Shown here: positions 43,856 to 52,745 of the stretch, piece by piece
Layout: each line of letters starts with the position of its first letter
How positions within the stretch are numbered: the first letter of the stretch is position 1
Assembly: GCF_004359195.1 (NCBI RefSeq)
Contig: NZ_CP037954.1
Span: forward strand, 62,001-126,000
Direction: 5' to 3'
Length of the DNA stretch: 64,000 nt
Origin: Chryseobacterium salivictor
GTDB taxonomy: Bacteria > Bacteroidota > Bacteroidia > Flavobacteriales > Weeksellaceae
Translations under genes and position numbers: made by a program
The notes under the pieces: generated by a model
What the model was told of the DNA's origin: nothing
The model's database searches: none
What the model saw: only the letters and a program-made list of their open reading frames with translations

Positions 43856-43863
43856 TACCTTTG
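43856..43863 (+). promoter_or_regulatory. -7 element of the nuclease gene
   Basis: TACCTTTG (TAnnTTTG), 24 bp before the ATG at 43888. Confidence 0.5.
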
Positions 43864-43887
43864 CCCTCCAATTTTAATTTTTTTATA

Positions 43888-45927
43888 ATGAAAAAACTCA
43901 CTACTCTTTTACTGGGCTTCATGTTTTCAATAGCATCAGCGCAAGCTCCAGCTACTTATTATAACGGAACCGAAGGCTTATCGGGCTCCGCTCTGAAAAC
44001 AAAACTAAGCGAAATTATCACGGCCGGTGCCAAAGACAAAGGTTATGACGGGTTATACAATGCGTATCCAACCACAGACACCGACAGCTTTTATGAAAAT
44101 GACGGAACGGTTCTGGATATGTATTCCGAAAATCCTACAGGAACAGATCCTTACAACTATCGGCATGGTCAAAAAAAATGTGGTAACTATAGTGTAGAGG
44201 GTGATTGCTACAACAGAGAACATGTTGTTCCACAAAGTTTTTTTGGAAGTAAAGCCCCCATGGTTTCCGATGTTCATTTCATTCGTCCCACCGATGGAAA
44301 AGTAAACGGAATGAGGAGCAACTATCCTTTTGGTGTGGTAACAAATCCTTCTTTTAAATCAAAAAACGGAACTAAAGTCGGACCAAGCACTTCACAAGGT
44401 TATTCAGGAACAGTCTGTGAACCTATCGATGAGTTTAAGGGTGATATCGCAAGAATGGTTTTTTACTTTGTAACCCGATATGAAAGCAGACTTTCAGGAT
44501 TCTCTTCCGGAGGCATGTTAGGAAATACGACTTATCCTGGCTTGCAGGAATGGGAAAAAAATGTACTCTTGACCTGGGCCGCTCAAGACCCCGTTTCGCC
44601 CGCAGAAATTGCAAGAAACAATGCATCCTATGTTTATCAAAATAATAGAAATCCTTTTATTGACCACCCAGAATGGATTCAAACAATATGGGGAACTCAG
44701 GTTATTGATAATGAAAACCCTTCTACTCCCACTAATTTAGTTTTAAATTCTCTTTCTACTGCGTCAGCTAATTTAGCCTGGACTGCTTCAACAGATAATA
44801 TTGGAGTTGCTTATTATAAAGTATATGTTAATGGTACTTTTCACATGAACTCCAGCACCAACACGGTAACAGTTTCCGGATTGACTCAGGGAACCACTTA
44901 CAGTTTCTATGTCATTGCTTCTGATGCTGCAGGAAATGTTTCCCCACAAAGCAACACCGTAACAGGGACGACTTTGATCGATACCCAAGCACCGACAGCA
45001 CCAATGAATTTAACATTAGGTTCAGTAGGAACAAATAATATCGCCATAAGCTGGACTGCTGCAACAGATAATGTTGAAGTTGCTTCGTATGATATGTATG
45101 TAAATGGACAATTAACAGGTTCTACAACTTCTACCAATTCTAATATTGCCAATTTAGATCCTTCTACCGTTTACACCATTTATGTAGTTGCGAAAGATGC
45201 TGCAGGAAACGTTTCTCCAGCAAGTAATTCAGTAACAGCAACTACGCTGGCAATTGGCTTAAACTGTGGCGATGAAACCTTCGATTCTATCCCAGCAGCC
45301 TCCTCTACTTACTCCACTTATAACTGGACCAGCAACGGAATTTCATGGACTTCGGAAGACTCGAGAACAGATCAAACCATTAACGGAAAAGCGATTACCA
45401 TCAAAAATGGTTTCCTTACAGCATTATCAGTTCCGAACGGAATTGGCGATTTAACAGTAACGACACAATTAAAATTTACGGGCAGTGCCGGTACTTTGAA
45501 AATTTTTGTAAATGATGTTGATACCGGAAAAACCATTCCATACAGCGCTACACAAACGACAACTACCGTTACAGGAATTAACATTTCCGGGAATATCGAA
45601 ATCAGTTTGGTAAATTCAAATTCCAACAGAATTGCAATTGATGATATGAAATGGACCTGCTATAAAGATTTAGCAACCACTGAAAATGCAGTTACTAAAT
45701 CTAATTTTACGGTCTATCCAAATCCAGTAAAAAATGGAGAATTGAATATCAGTGGTAAAGATTTAACAAATATTGCAACCGCTCAGATTTTCGATTACAG
45801 CGGAAAATTAGTTCAGACGGTTTCCCAGCCGTTTAAAAACAGCAATAAAATCATTCTTAAAAACTTGCCGAAAGGCGTTTATATTTTGAAAGCAGGAAAC
45901 AGTAACGCGAAATTTATTATTGAATAA
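43888..45927 (+). CDS. Secreted endonuclease I with fibronectin repeats
   Basis: A 679-residue secreted nuclease. Signal peptide KKLTTLLLGFMFSIASAQA (residues 1-20); endonuclease I domain to about 275 with NREHVVPQSFFGSKAPM near 115 and NPFIDHPEW near 258; two fibronectin type III repeats (about 285-375 and 378-465); a beta-sandwich-like part; and a C-terminal type IX sorting domain (FTVYPNPVKNGELNISG, ending VYILKAGNSNAKFIIE). It should leave the cell by the type IX system and digest nucleic acid outside. The frame opens at 43861, but the signal peptide begins at ATG 43888. Confidence 0.88.
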   Translation: MKKLTTLLLGFMFSIASAQAPATYYNGTEGLSGSALKTKLSEIITAGAKDKGYDGLYNAYPTTDTDSFYENDGTVLDMYSENPTGTDPYNYRHGQKKCGNYSVEGDCYNREHVVPQSFFGSKAPMVSDVHFIRPTDGKVNGMRSNYPFGVVTNPSFKSKNGTKVGPSTSQGYSGTVCEPIDEFKGDIARMVFYFVTRYESRLSGFSSGGMLGNTTYPGLQEWEKNVLLTWAAQDPVSPAEIARNNASYVYQNNRNPFIDHPEWIQTIWGTQVIDNENPSTPTNLVLNSLSTASANLAWTASTDNIGVAYYKVYVNGTFHMNSSTNTVTVSGLTQGTTYSFYVIASDAAGNVSPQSNTVTGTTLIDTQAPTAPMNLTLGSVGTNNIAISWTAATDNVEVASYDMYVNGQLTGSTTSTNSNIANLDPSTVYTIYVVAKDAAGNVSPASNSVTATTLAIGLNCGDETFDSIPAASSTYSTYNWTSNGISWTSEDSRTDQTINGKAITIKNGFLTALSVPNGIGDLTVTTQLKFTGSAGTLKIFVNDVDTGKTIPYSATQTTTTVTGINISGNIEISLVNSNSNRIAIDDMKWTCYKDLATTENAVTKSNFTVYPNPVKNGELNISGKDLTNIATAQIFDYSGKLVQTVSQPFKNSNKIILKNLPKGVYILKAGNSNAKFIIE

Positions 45928-45974
45928 TTTCAGGACTCCTGTTTTAAACAAAGACCGGTTTTTAACCCCATTAT

Positions 45975-46007
45975 GGTCGGAAGATTTTTCTTCCGGCCTT
46001 TTTTTAT
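45975..46007 (+). terminator. Terminator behind the nuclease gene
   Basis: GGTCGGAAGA and TCTTCCGGCC form a 10-bp stem (one T-G pair) with loop TTTT and a long T run. Confidence 0.85.
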
Positions 46008-46361
46008 TTTCAAAAATACAGACCTAAAAAGCAGCAGCCACTTATTCTTTTACAACAGGTATTTTTCCGGTTTTTCCTCCCTTAAAACAGGGTGGTTTCA
46101 GCGTTGGTAGAAAACTATCTGAAATAAATTCAGTATTTTATTCAGAGAATCACTTTAAATAAGTGCAATGGCCGGAATATTTCTTCCGGCCATTTTTGTA
46201 ATTCCTCAGTGATTACCATGTACTGATTTTTTCGTAAATTAGTATCACGAAAACACTATTCATTTGATATTGAACAATTTGAAGTTCAACACCAGCTTGT
46301 TTACTGCGGCGCAACCTCCATTATTGAGCAGTTATTTCTGATATTTAAAAAATTACCCATC
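46008..46361. other. Gene-free stretch with a second, unassigned hairpin
   Basis: No gene seen. A perfect 11-bp hairpin AATGGCCGGAA/TTCCGGCCATT at 46167-46194 shares its CGGAA/TTCCGG core with the previous terminator and ends in TTTTTG, but no gene precedes it. The dyad TTGAAC-N8-GTTCAA lies at 46270-46289, 73 bp before the next gene. A small RNA ending at the hairpin is possible. Confidence 0.4.
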
Positions 46362-47240
46362 ATGAAGAATAAAGCGGAACGCATCCTCATCACCAAATCT
46401 TCAGGACAGAAAGTGCCTTTCAATGTAGGGAAACTCAAAAAATCCCTTTTGCGTGCGGGCGCAAATGATTTTGAGGCAGAGGAAGTGATCAGTGAAATAA
46501 TTTCGTTACTGGTTGAAGGCATGTCCACGGGCAAAATCCATAAGGTTGCCTTCCGTTTACTGAAAAATGTTTCGCGTCCGGTCGCAGCGAGGTATAAACT
46601 AAAACAGGGACTGCTGGAATTGGGTCCTTCCGGTTTTCCTTTCGAACGGTATGTCGCTGAACTTTTACAGGTGCAGGAATACAAAACCCAGGTTGGCGTT
46701 TTTCTTCAGGGACATTGCGTGACCCATGAAGTGGATATCACTGCCGAAAAAGAAGAACGGCACATCATGATTGAATGTAAATTTCATAACCGACCCGGAT
46801 ATGTATGCGACATCAAAATACCACTGTATATCCATTCAAGATTTCGAGATGTGGCCACTTCAAAGAACGTTGCAACGGGTCAGCCTGAAAAATTTGATCA
46901 GGGATGGGTCATCACCAATACCCGCTTTTCGGAAGATGCCGCACAGTACGCAAAATGTATGGGGATGCAGCTGGTAAGTTGGGACTACCCGAAAAACAAT
47001 GCTCTGAAAGACTGGATAGACCGTTCCGGGCTTCACCCCATCACCTCATTAACCACACTCACCCAAAAAGAAAAACAACAGTTGCTGGATGACAAAATCG
47101 TGCTGTGCAAAAGCATCGTGAACAGCCGCGAAATTCTGGAACATATTGGAGTAAGGCCTCCACGTCTTCAAAAAGTACAGGCCGAATGCACCGCATTATG
47201 CGAACCATTTCCCATGGCAGTCAATTCCATTAAAACCTAA
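46362..47240 (+). CDS. ATP-cone / PD-(D/E)XK nuclease-like fusion
   Basis: A 292-residue two-domain protein. Residues 5-90 are an ATP-cone (nucleotide-sensing) domain, with the usual ILITKSSGQKVPFNVGKLKKS start. Residues 100-215 resemble the Mrr-type restriction fold: HEVDITAEKEE..HIMIECKF shows the D-x(n)-E-x-K nuclease core. The C-terminal part is unassigned. It probably cuts nucleic acid in a nucleotide-controlled way. Target and purpose are unknown. A beta-CASP RNase gene starts 4 bp behind its stop, so they are co-expressed. Confidence 0.82.
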   Translation: MKNKAERILITKSSGQKVPFNVGKLKKSLLRAGANDFEAEEVISEIISLLVEGMSTGKIHKVAFRLLKNVSRPVAARYKLKQGLLELGPSGFPFERYVAELLQVQEYKTQVGVFLQGHCVTHEVDITAEKEERHIMIECKFHNRPGYVCDIKIPLYIHSRFRDVATSKNVATGQPEKFDQGWVITNTRFSEDAAQYAKCMGMQLVSWDYPKNNALKDWIDRSGLHPITSLTTLTQKEKQQLLDDKIVLCKSIVNSREILEHIGVRPPRLQKVQAECTALCEPFPMAVNSIKT

Positions 47241-47244
47241 AATC

Positions 47245-48621
47245 ATGAGCGCAATTAAAATCAAATTTCTGGGAGCAGCAGGTACTGTCACCGGTTCCAA
47301 ACACTTAATTTCCGCATATGGAAAAAACATTCTGATCGACTGCGGACTGTTTCAGGGATTGAAAGAACTGCGGCTGCTGAACTGGGAACCGCTAACGTTT
47401 CCGGCAGATCAAATTGATATGGTTCTGCTCACGCACGGACATTTAGACCATACGGGCTATTTGCCGAGACTGGTAAAAGAAGGTTTTAGCGGAAATATCA
47501 TTGGTACTTCTCCCACCCTTCAGATCACTGAAATCATTTTAAAAGACAGTGCCAAAATTCAGGAAGAAGATACGGTGAGAGCAAACAAATTCAGATATTC
47601 CAGGCACCATCCTGCCCTGCCTTTATATAACCTTGATGATGTAGAAAAAACTTTGCCTTTTTTCAGATCAAAACCTTTAAATGACTGGCAAAGCATTAAC
47701 GAAAATATCCGCTACCGCTTCAGATACAACGGACATATCATTGGTGCGACGTTTATAGAGATGGAAATCGGGGGCAAAACTTTAGTATTCTCGGGTGATA
47801 TTGGAAGGGAAATCGATCCTTTACTTTTCCCGCCGGAAAAGCCGGAAAAAGCCGACCTGCTTTTCATTGAAGCCACTTATGGAGACCGCTTTCATCCTGA
47901 AATTCCGGTTATCGATGCTTTACAGAAAATCATTAACCGTTGCACCGAGAGAAACGGAACCATCATCATCCCAAGTTTTTCAGTGGAACGAACTCAATTG
48001 CTCATGTATCTTTTCTGGCAGCTGAAGAAAAGTGGAAAAATGGCAAAAATCCCTATCTATATGGACAGTCCGATGAGCCGGAATGTTCTCGAAGTATTCC
48101 ATCAGAACAGAGATTGGCATAAGCTTTCTCCAGAAGAATATTACGGGATGTGCGATGAGATCTCCTTTATCGGTACCGTGAATGAGACCCTTGCTTTGGC
48201 AAAAGATTCCCGTCCGAAAATCATCATTGCCGGAAGCGGCATGGCAGCCGGCGGAAGGGTACTCACCTATTTTGCAAAATATTTGGGCGATGCCAATGCT
48301 ACCATTATGCTGGTTGGCTTTCAGGCAGAAGGAACACGGGGCAGGGCTTTGTTGGAAGGTGCCAAAGAAATCAAACTGTACGGAAAATATTTTACGGTAA
48401 GGGCAACCATCGAAAACATGGAAGGACTTTCCGCTCATGCCGACCAAAACGGTTTAATTGGCTGGATGAGCAAACTTGCCGGAAAACCGGAACGCATCTT
48501 CATCGTTCATGCAGAAAAAGAGGGAGCAGAAGGGCTGCAGCATAAAATTAAAACAGTTTATGATTGGGATGCTGAAATCCCCGCTTTGAATGATCATACT
48601 GAAATCACTGTCATTCCATAA
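47245..48621 (+). CDS. MBL-fold beta-CASP ribonuclease
   Basis: A 458-residue metallo-beta-lactamase fold RNase. The metal motif HGHLDHTGYLPRL is near residue 68, the phosphate-side motif SGDIGREIDP near 182, beta-CASP motif A in FIEATYGDR, motif B in IIIAGSGMAAGGR and motif C in MEGLSAHADQ. It is likely to cut or trim RNA; family members (YSH1/CPSF-like) also exist without proven substrate. It is the middle gene of the cassette. Confidence 0.88.
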   Translation: MSAIKIKFLGAAGTVTGSKHLISAYGKNILIDCGLFQGLKELRLLNWEPLTFPADQIDMVLLTHGHLDHTGYLPRLVKEGFSGNIIGTSPTLQITEIILKDSAKIQEEDTVRANKFRYSRHHPALPLYNLDDVEKTLPFFRSKPLNDWQSINENIRYRFRYNGHIIGATFIEMEIGGKTLVFSGDIGREIDPLLFPPEKPEKADLLFIEATYGDRFHPEIPVIDALQKIINRCTERNGTIIIPSFSVERTQLLMYLFWQLKKSGKMAKIPIYMDSPMSRNVLEVFHQNRDWHKLSPEEYYGMCDEISFIGTVNETLALAKDSRPKIIIAGSGMAAGGRVLTYFAKYLGDANATIMLVGFQAEGTRGRALLEGAKEIKLYGKYFTVRATIENMEGLSAHADQNGLIGWMSKLAGKPERIFIVHAEKEGAEGLQHKIKTVYDWDAEIPALNDHTEITVIP

Positions 48622-48644
48622 AATTAAAAATTTAATTCCTAACG

Positions 48645-49184
48645 ATGGAAAACAGAAAAATCCAGACGAATTGGAACGTCATAACAGGCGGACCGTGCAC
48701 CGGAAAAACAACATTAGTGGATCTCCTTGCAAAAAGGGGCTACAAAACGACTGTTGAGTTTGCCCGTCATTATATTGATATGCAGGAAATAAAGGGACGG
48801 ACCGTGGAGGAAATAAGGAAGAATAAAAAAGAATTTCAATTAAACGTTCTGAAAATGCAGATTGCAAAAGAATCAAGCCTGGACCCTCATGAACAGGTCT
48901 TTCTGGACCGGGCTTTACCCGATGCCATGGCGTACTATCAGTTTTTAGGTTTGAAGTATGATGACATTCTTCTTGAGGAATGCCATAAATATGCATACCA
49001 CAAAATTTTCATTTTAGACCGGCTCCCTTTAACCAATGATTATGCGCGGCTTGAAGATGAATCGGAACAGGTGCGGATCCATAACCTTATCATCAGCGTG
49101 TACGAAAGTTTACACTTTCCCTTGGTTCATGTACCTGTTATACCGCCGGAAGAACGGGTGGATTTTATCCTGAAAAATATATGA
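48645..49184 (+). CDS. P-loop ATPase, AAA_28/NadR-kinase-like
   Basis: A 179-residue P-loop protein. Walker A is GGPCTGKTT (residues 15-23), followed by a VEFARHYID segment and a DRALPDAMAYY segment near residue 86; the late LDRLPLTNDYARLEDE is lid-like. It resembles the AAA_28 group (NadR C-terminal nucleoside-kinase-like). It may phosphorylate a small molecule or an RNA end. It lies 23 bp behind the RNase gene and is the last gene of the cassette. Confidence 0.8.
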   Translation: MENRKIQTNWNVITGGPCTGKTTLVDLLAKRGYKTTVEFARHYIDMQEIKGRTVEEIRKNKKEFQLNVLKMQIAKESSLDPHEQVFLDRALPDAMAYYQFLGLKYDDILLEECHKYAYHKIFILDRLPLTNDYARLEDESEQVRIHNLIISVYESLHFPLVHVPVIPPEERVDFILKNI

Positions 49185-49262
49185 TTTAACGGAAATACTT
49201 GAGGACGGAAAAATGTAATAGTATAAAATCTTTCAATTCTAGTCAAAAAAAATAAATCCTCC

Positions 49263-49294
49263 AAAAAGATCCGTTTTTAGCCGGTCTTTTTTTA
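49263..49294 (+). terminator. Terminator overlapping the aroE promoter
   Basis: AAAAAGATC and GGTCTTTTT form the stem (one T-G pair) with a T run that runs into TAATTTTG of aroE. Confidence 0.65.
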
Positions 49295-49300
49295 ATTTTG
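49293..49300 (+). promoter_or_regulatory. aroE -7 element, leaderless geometry
   Basis: TAATTTTG ends 4 bp before the aroE ATG at 49305 and overlaps the preceding terminator. Confidence 0.55.
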
Positions 49301-49304
49301 AAGA

Positions 49305-50039
49305 ATGGAACAAAAAAAATTAGGACTCATCGGGAAAAATATTTCTTACTCTTTTTCTAAAAATTATTTTGAAAATAAATTCAGAAAACTATTTCTTAAC
49401 AATCACACTTACACCATTTTCGATCTAAATGATATTGCCGAAGTTGACAGGATTTTCAATGATGCAAATCTACTCGGTCTAAATGTGACCATCCCTTTTA
49501 AAGAAAAAATAATTCCTTACCTGGATGAATTAAGTGATGAAGCTGAAAAAATAGGTGCCATAAATACGGTTCTGATAAAAGACAATATTAAAAAAGGATT
49601 TAATACCGATGCTTTTGGTTTTGAGAAAACACTTTTACTTCACAAAAAAGATCATCATCGTGCAGCCTTGGTTTTAGGAAACGGCGGTGCTGCTAAAGCC
49701 GTAAAATATATTTTGGAAAAGCATGACATTCCCTACAAAACCGTTTCCAGAAACACCGAATTAAATTTCGGGAATATTACTAAAGAAATTGTGGCTGAAA
49801 ACACTTTAATCATCCAGTGTACGCCGGTCGGAACTTTCCCGAATGTGGCCGAATGTCTTGAATTCCCCTTTGCCGGATTAACTTCCGGTCATTTAATTAT
49901 CGACCTGATTTATAATCCGGAATATAGCTCTTTTATAAAAAAGTCCGCCGAAAATGGCGCAAAAACGGTGAATGGATTTTATATGCTTGAACAACAAGCA
50001 GAAAAAGCATGGGAAATTTGGAATGTTCAAAAAAAATAA
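49305..50039 (+). CDS. aroE: Shikimate dehydrogenase
   Basis: A 244-residue shikimate dehydrogenase of the shikimate pathway. LIGKNISYSFSKNYF at the start binds shikimate; GLNVTIPFKEKIIPYLDELSD near residue 60 has the catalytic Lys; NTDAFGFEKTLL and the NADP-binding VLGNGGAAKAVKYIL near 127 follow, and DLIYNPEYSSF is near 205. Length is slightly shorter than the E. coli enzyme. Confidence 0.93.
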   Translation: MEQKKLGLIGKNISYSFSKNYFENKFRKLFLNNHTYTIFDLNDIAEVDRIFNDANLLGLNVTIPFKEKIIPYLDELSDEAEKIGAINTVLIKDNIKKGFNTDAFGFEKTLLLHKKDHHRAALVLGNGGAAKAVKYILEKHDIPYKTVSRNTELNFGNITKEIVAENTLIIQCTPVGTFPNVAECLEFPFAGLTSGHLIIDLIYNPEYSSFIKKSAENGAKTVNGFYMLEQQAEKAWEIWNVQKK

Positions 50040-50105
50040 GTTAATTTAGTGCACGGTTTATCGTTGAAAATAAACCGACCAAAAAAACTTAATAAAAAGA
50101 CTGCT

Positions 50106-52091
50106 ATGATTACAGAAGATTCACTTTCTGAGAACCACGAGAAAGAACCGATTAACCATGAGGTTTCAAACGAACAGACCGCTGAAAACCCAACAGCAAC
50201 AATGACTGAAACCCCGTCAGAAACTCTTGATGCAGCTGTAGAAGAGCCCAAAGAAACTGAGAATATAGAAGAAGCTCCTGCAGAAATTCAACCAACCGTT
50301 GAGGAGAAAGAATCTTCTGAGAAACCGGATACCGCTAAAGAAGCAGAAACCAAAGCAGTTGCCGCTGAAAAAACGGCAGAAAATGAAGAGGAAGAACATC
50401 ATGAAGAGCAAGCGGAAGATTTATCCCATTTGTCTTTACCTGAAATTCTTTCCTTAATGGAAACCCTCATTAACAAAGAAGATGCCGGTGCGCATTTTAG
50501 AAAATTCAATCAGCTGAAAGAGCAGGCAAATCATTTGATCCACGATCAAACCGAAGATTTGAAAAGTGAATTTGTTGCAGCAGGAAATCCTGTAGAACTT
50601 TTCAGTCATCAACATCCTTCACAAGCCAAACTTTCGGCGTTACTGAATATTTATCGTGAAAAAAACGCTGAATACCACAGAAAACAAGAAGAAAATCACC
50701 ATATCAACTTAGAGCACCGCCAGCGAATTATCGAGAATTTGAAAAACCTCTATACCAATACCCAAGCAGGAACCAATCTTTTCAAAGCCATCCGCGAAAT
50801 AAAAGAAGAATGGAAAAATGCCGGCCAAGTGGCGAAATCAGAATTCAAATTACTGAATAACAACTACTTCCATCATCTGAATCAGTTCTATCAAATGCTT
50901 GATATGAACAAAGAATATATGGAGCAGGAATTTGCACATAATTTAGAAAAAAGACAGCACATCATCGAACGGGCCAAAGAATTACAGCAGGAACCTTCCG
51001 TGCAGAAAGCGCTGAATGAGTTGCAGTACCTTCATAAACTCTGGAAAGAAGAAGCAGAACCGGTTGCCGAAGAATTCAGGGAAAAAACATGGGACGAATT
51101 CAAAGAAATCTCGAATAAAATCCATGACAGAAAATCTGAACTGACCGAGCAAATCGAAAAAGAACAAAACGATAATCTGGTCCGTAAGAATGAAATCATC
51201 GCGGAAATCCAAAAAATGGCGGAAGCCACAAAAGAAATCAATCATAATTATTGGCAAAACGCCATTAAAAAAGTGGAAGCTTTGCGCTCTGAATTTTTAA
51301 GATTAGGAAATGTCCCAAGAAAAGTTTCGAATCAAAACTGGAATGATTTTAAAGAACATTTGAGAAACTTTAATGTAAAGAAAAATGAATTTTACAAAGG
51401 TTTAAAAAATTCTCAGCAAACAAACCTTGACGAAAAACTGAAATTAATCGCCTCGGCAAAAGACAATATGCTCTCCGAAGAATGGGAAGTGGTAGTACCT
51501 TTATTTAAAAAATTACAGGAAGACTGGAAAAAAATCGGTCACGTACCGCGAAGCATGACCAACAAAGTTTGGGACGATTTCCGGGAAGCATGCAATACTT
51601 TCTTTAATAATTACAGAGAAAAAAACAATACCGCCAACGATAACTGGAAAGAAAACTTCAAAAGTAAAAAACTTCTTTTGGACGAATTAAAAGAAATCGG
51701 CAACGAAGAAGGAAGCGTTGAAAAAATAGAGCAGATTAAATCAAAATGGAATAATATCGGAAAAGTTCCAAGAGAGAAAATCACCATCAATACTGAGTTC
51801 AACAAAGTGCTTCGCGACAAACTGAAACTGAACAAAATCCACGAATATGATTTGAAAGAAGAAGGACTTTCTGAAAACCAAGTCACCGATAAAGCCCGAA
51901 AAATCAAAAATCAAATTGCTGATTTAGAAGCGGAAATCGTAAAAATGGAAAACAACATTGGATTCTTCAGCAATGCATCCAGAGAAAATCCTTTACTGAA
52001 AGCAACTTACCAGAAAATTGACGATAAAAAAGCACAGCTCGAAAGCATGAAACAAAGCTTACACAGTATTCTGATCGGCGAAAACCAATAA
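50106..52091 (+). CDS. DUF349-repeat protein
   Basis: A 661-residue acidic, helical protein with at least five DUF349-like repeats (each about 75 residues, with the pattern W...G.V.......LW..F), preceded by a low-complexity Glu/Ala-rich N-terminus (to about residue 100). DUF349 proteins are common in Bacteroidota and have no agreed function. The frame opens at GTG 50049; ATG 50106 gives the usual start. The next gene starts 7 bp behind its stop. Confidence 0.82.
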   Translation: MITEDSLSENHEKEPINHEVSNEQTAENPTATMTETPSETLDAAVEEPKETENIEEAPAEIQPTVEEKESSEKPDTAKEAETKAVAAEKTAENEEEEHHEEQAEDLSHLSLPEILSLMETLINKEDAGAHFRKFNQLKEQANHLIHDQTEDLKSEFVAAGNPVELFSHQHPSQAKLSALLNIYREKNAEYHRKQEENHHINLEHRQRIIENLKNLYTNTQAGTNLFKAIREIKEEWKNAGQVAKSEFKLLNNNYFHHLNQFYQMLDMNKEYMEQEFAHNLEKRQHIIERAKELQQEPSVQKALNELQYLHKLWKEEAEPVAEEFREKTWDEFKEISNKIHDRKSELTEQIEKEQNDNLVRKNEIIAEIQKMAEATKEINHNYWQNAIKKVEALRSEFLRLGNVPRKVSNQNWNDFKEHLRNFNVKKNEFYKGLKNSQQTNLDEKLKLIASAKDNMLSEEWEVVVPLFKKLQEDWKKIGHVPRSMTNKVWDDFREACNTFFNNYREKNNTANDNWKENFKSKKLLLDELKEIGNEEGSVEKIEQIKSKWNNIGKVPREKITINTEFNKVLRDKLKLNKIHEYDLKEEGLSENQVTDKARKIKNQIADLEAEIVKMENNIGFFSNASRENPLLKATYQKIDDKKAQLESMKQSLHSILIGENQ

Positions 52092-52098
52092 AAAAGTC

Positions 52099-52689
52099 AT
52101 GGTAAAAAAAATATTCTTACTCCTTTTCATCAGCACTTTATCTTTTGTTAAAGCACAGGGCAGCGTACCGGATTTATTATCAATCCCCGGCCCGATAGAA
52201 TATGATGGGACTGAATATTTTTTGTCCTGGAGCAAACCGATGTCGAAAACCCTTTATCGGCAACAGTATTTACCTAGTGATGAGCGCATTGAAGACTTCA
52301 CCCAACTCCTCGATTTTTCGTATTTCACCAAAGAAATAGAAATGGAGTTGGCGGTCCGTCAAAAAGTTGAGGGAATCCAGCAAAGAGCGAAATCTGATAA
52401 ATTCACAAAAGTAAATGTAGTTGAAAGTCCCGACGGAAAGGAATATATCGTCGATTATTTCATTTCTGAAAGTCCGGAAAAAGGCAGTTCTTTTATCGAG
52501 TATAATGTCTATCGTTTTAAAAAGTATGATAACGGAACCTCAAAAAGCTTCCTTATTTTATCTCATGCAAAAAGAATGTACGGCGACTTAAAATCTGCCG
52601 CGAAATCTTTGGCAAGACAAAGAGATCATCTCATTACAACGATGATTGAGTTCAAGATTCCGGAAATAAAAGTTGCTGCAAAAAATTAA
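52099..52689 (+). CDS. Exported protein of unknown function
   Basis: A 196-residue protein with a clear signal peptide (KKIFLLLFISTLSFVKAQG, cleavage after about residue 20) and a soluble alpha/beta body (GPIEYDGTEYFLSWSKP...). No family was recognised. Likely periplasmic or secreted. It is 7 bp behind the DUF349 gene, in one operon, and a terminator follows. Confidence 0.7.
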   Translation: MVKKIFLLLFISTLSFVKAQGSVPDLLSIPGPIEYDGTEYFLSWSKPMSKTLYRQQYLPSDERIEDFTQLLDFSYFTKEIEMELAVRQKVEGIQQRAKSDKFTKVNVVESPDGKEYIVDYFISESPEKGSSFIEYNVYRFKKYDNGTSKSFLILSHAKRMYGDLKSAAKSLARQRDHLITTMIEFKIPEIKVAAKN

Positions 52690-52707
52690 TCTTTAATGAT
52701 AATCAAT

Positions 52708-52738
52708 AAAACACCCGGCAACCCGTTGGGTGTTTTTT
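52708..52738 (+). terminator. Terminator before ribD
   Basis: AAAACACCC and GGGTGTTTT form a 9-bp stem followed by a T run. Confidence 0.75.
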
Positions 52739-52745
52739 AATTCAG

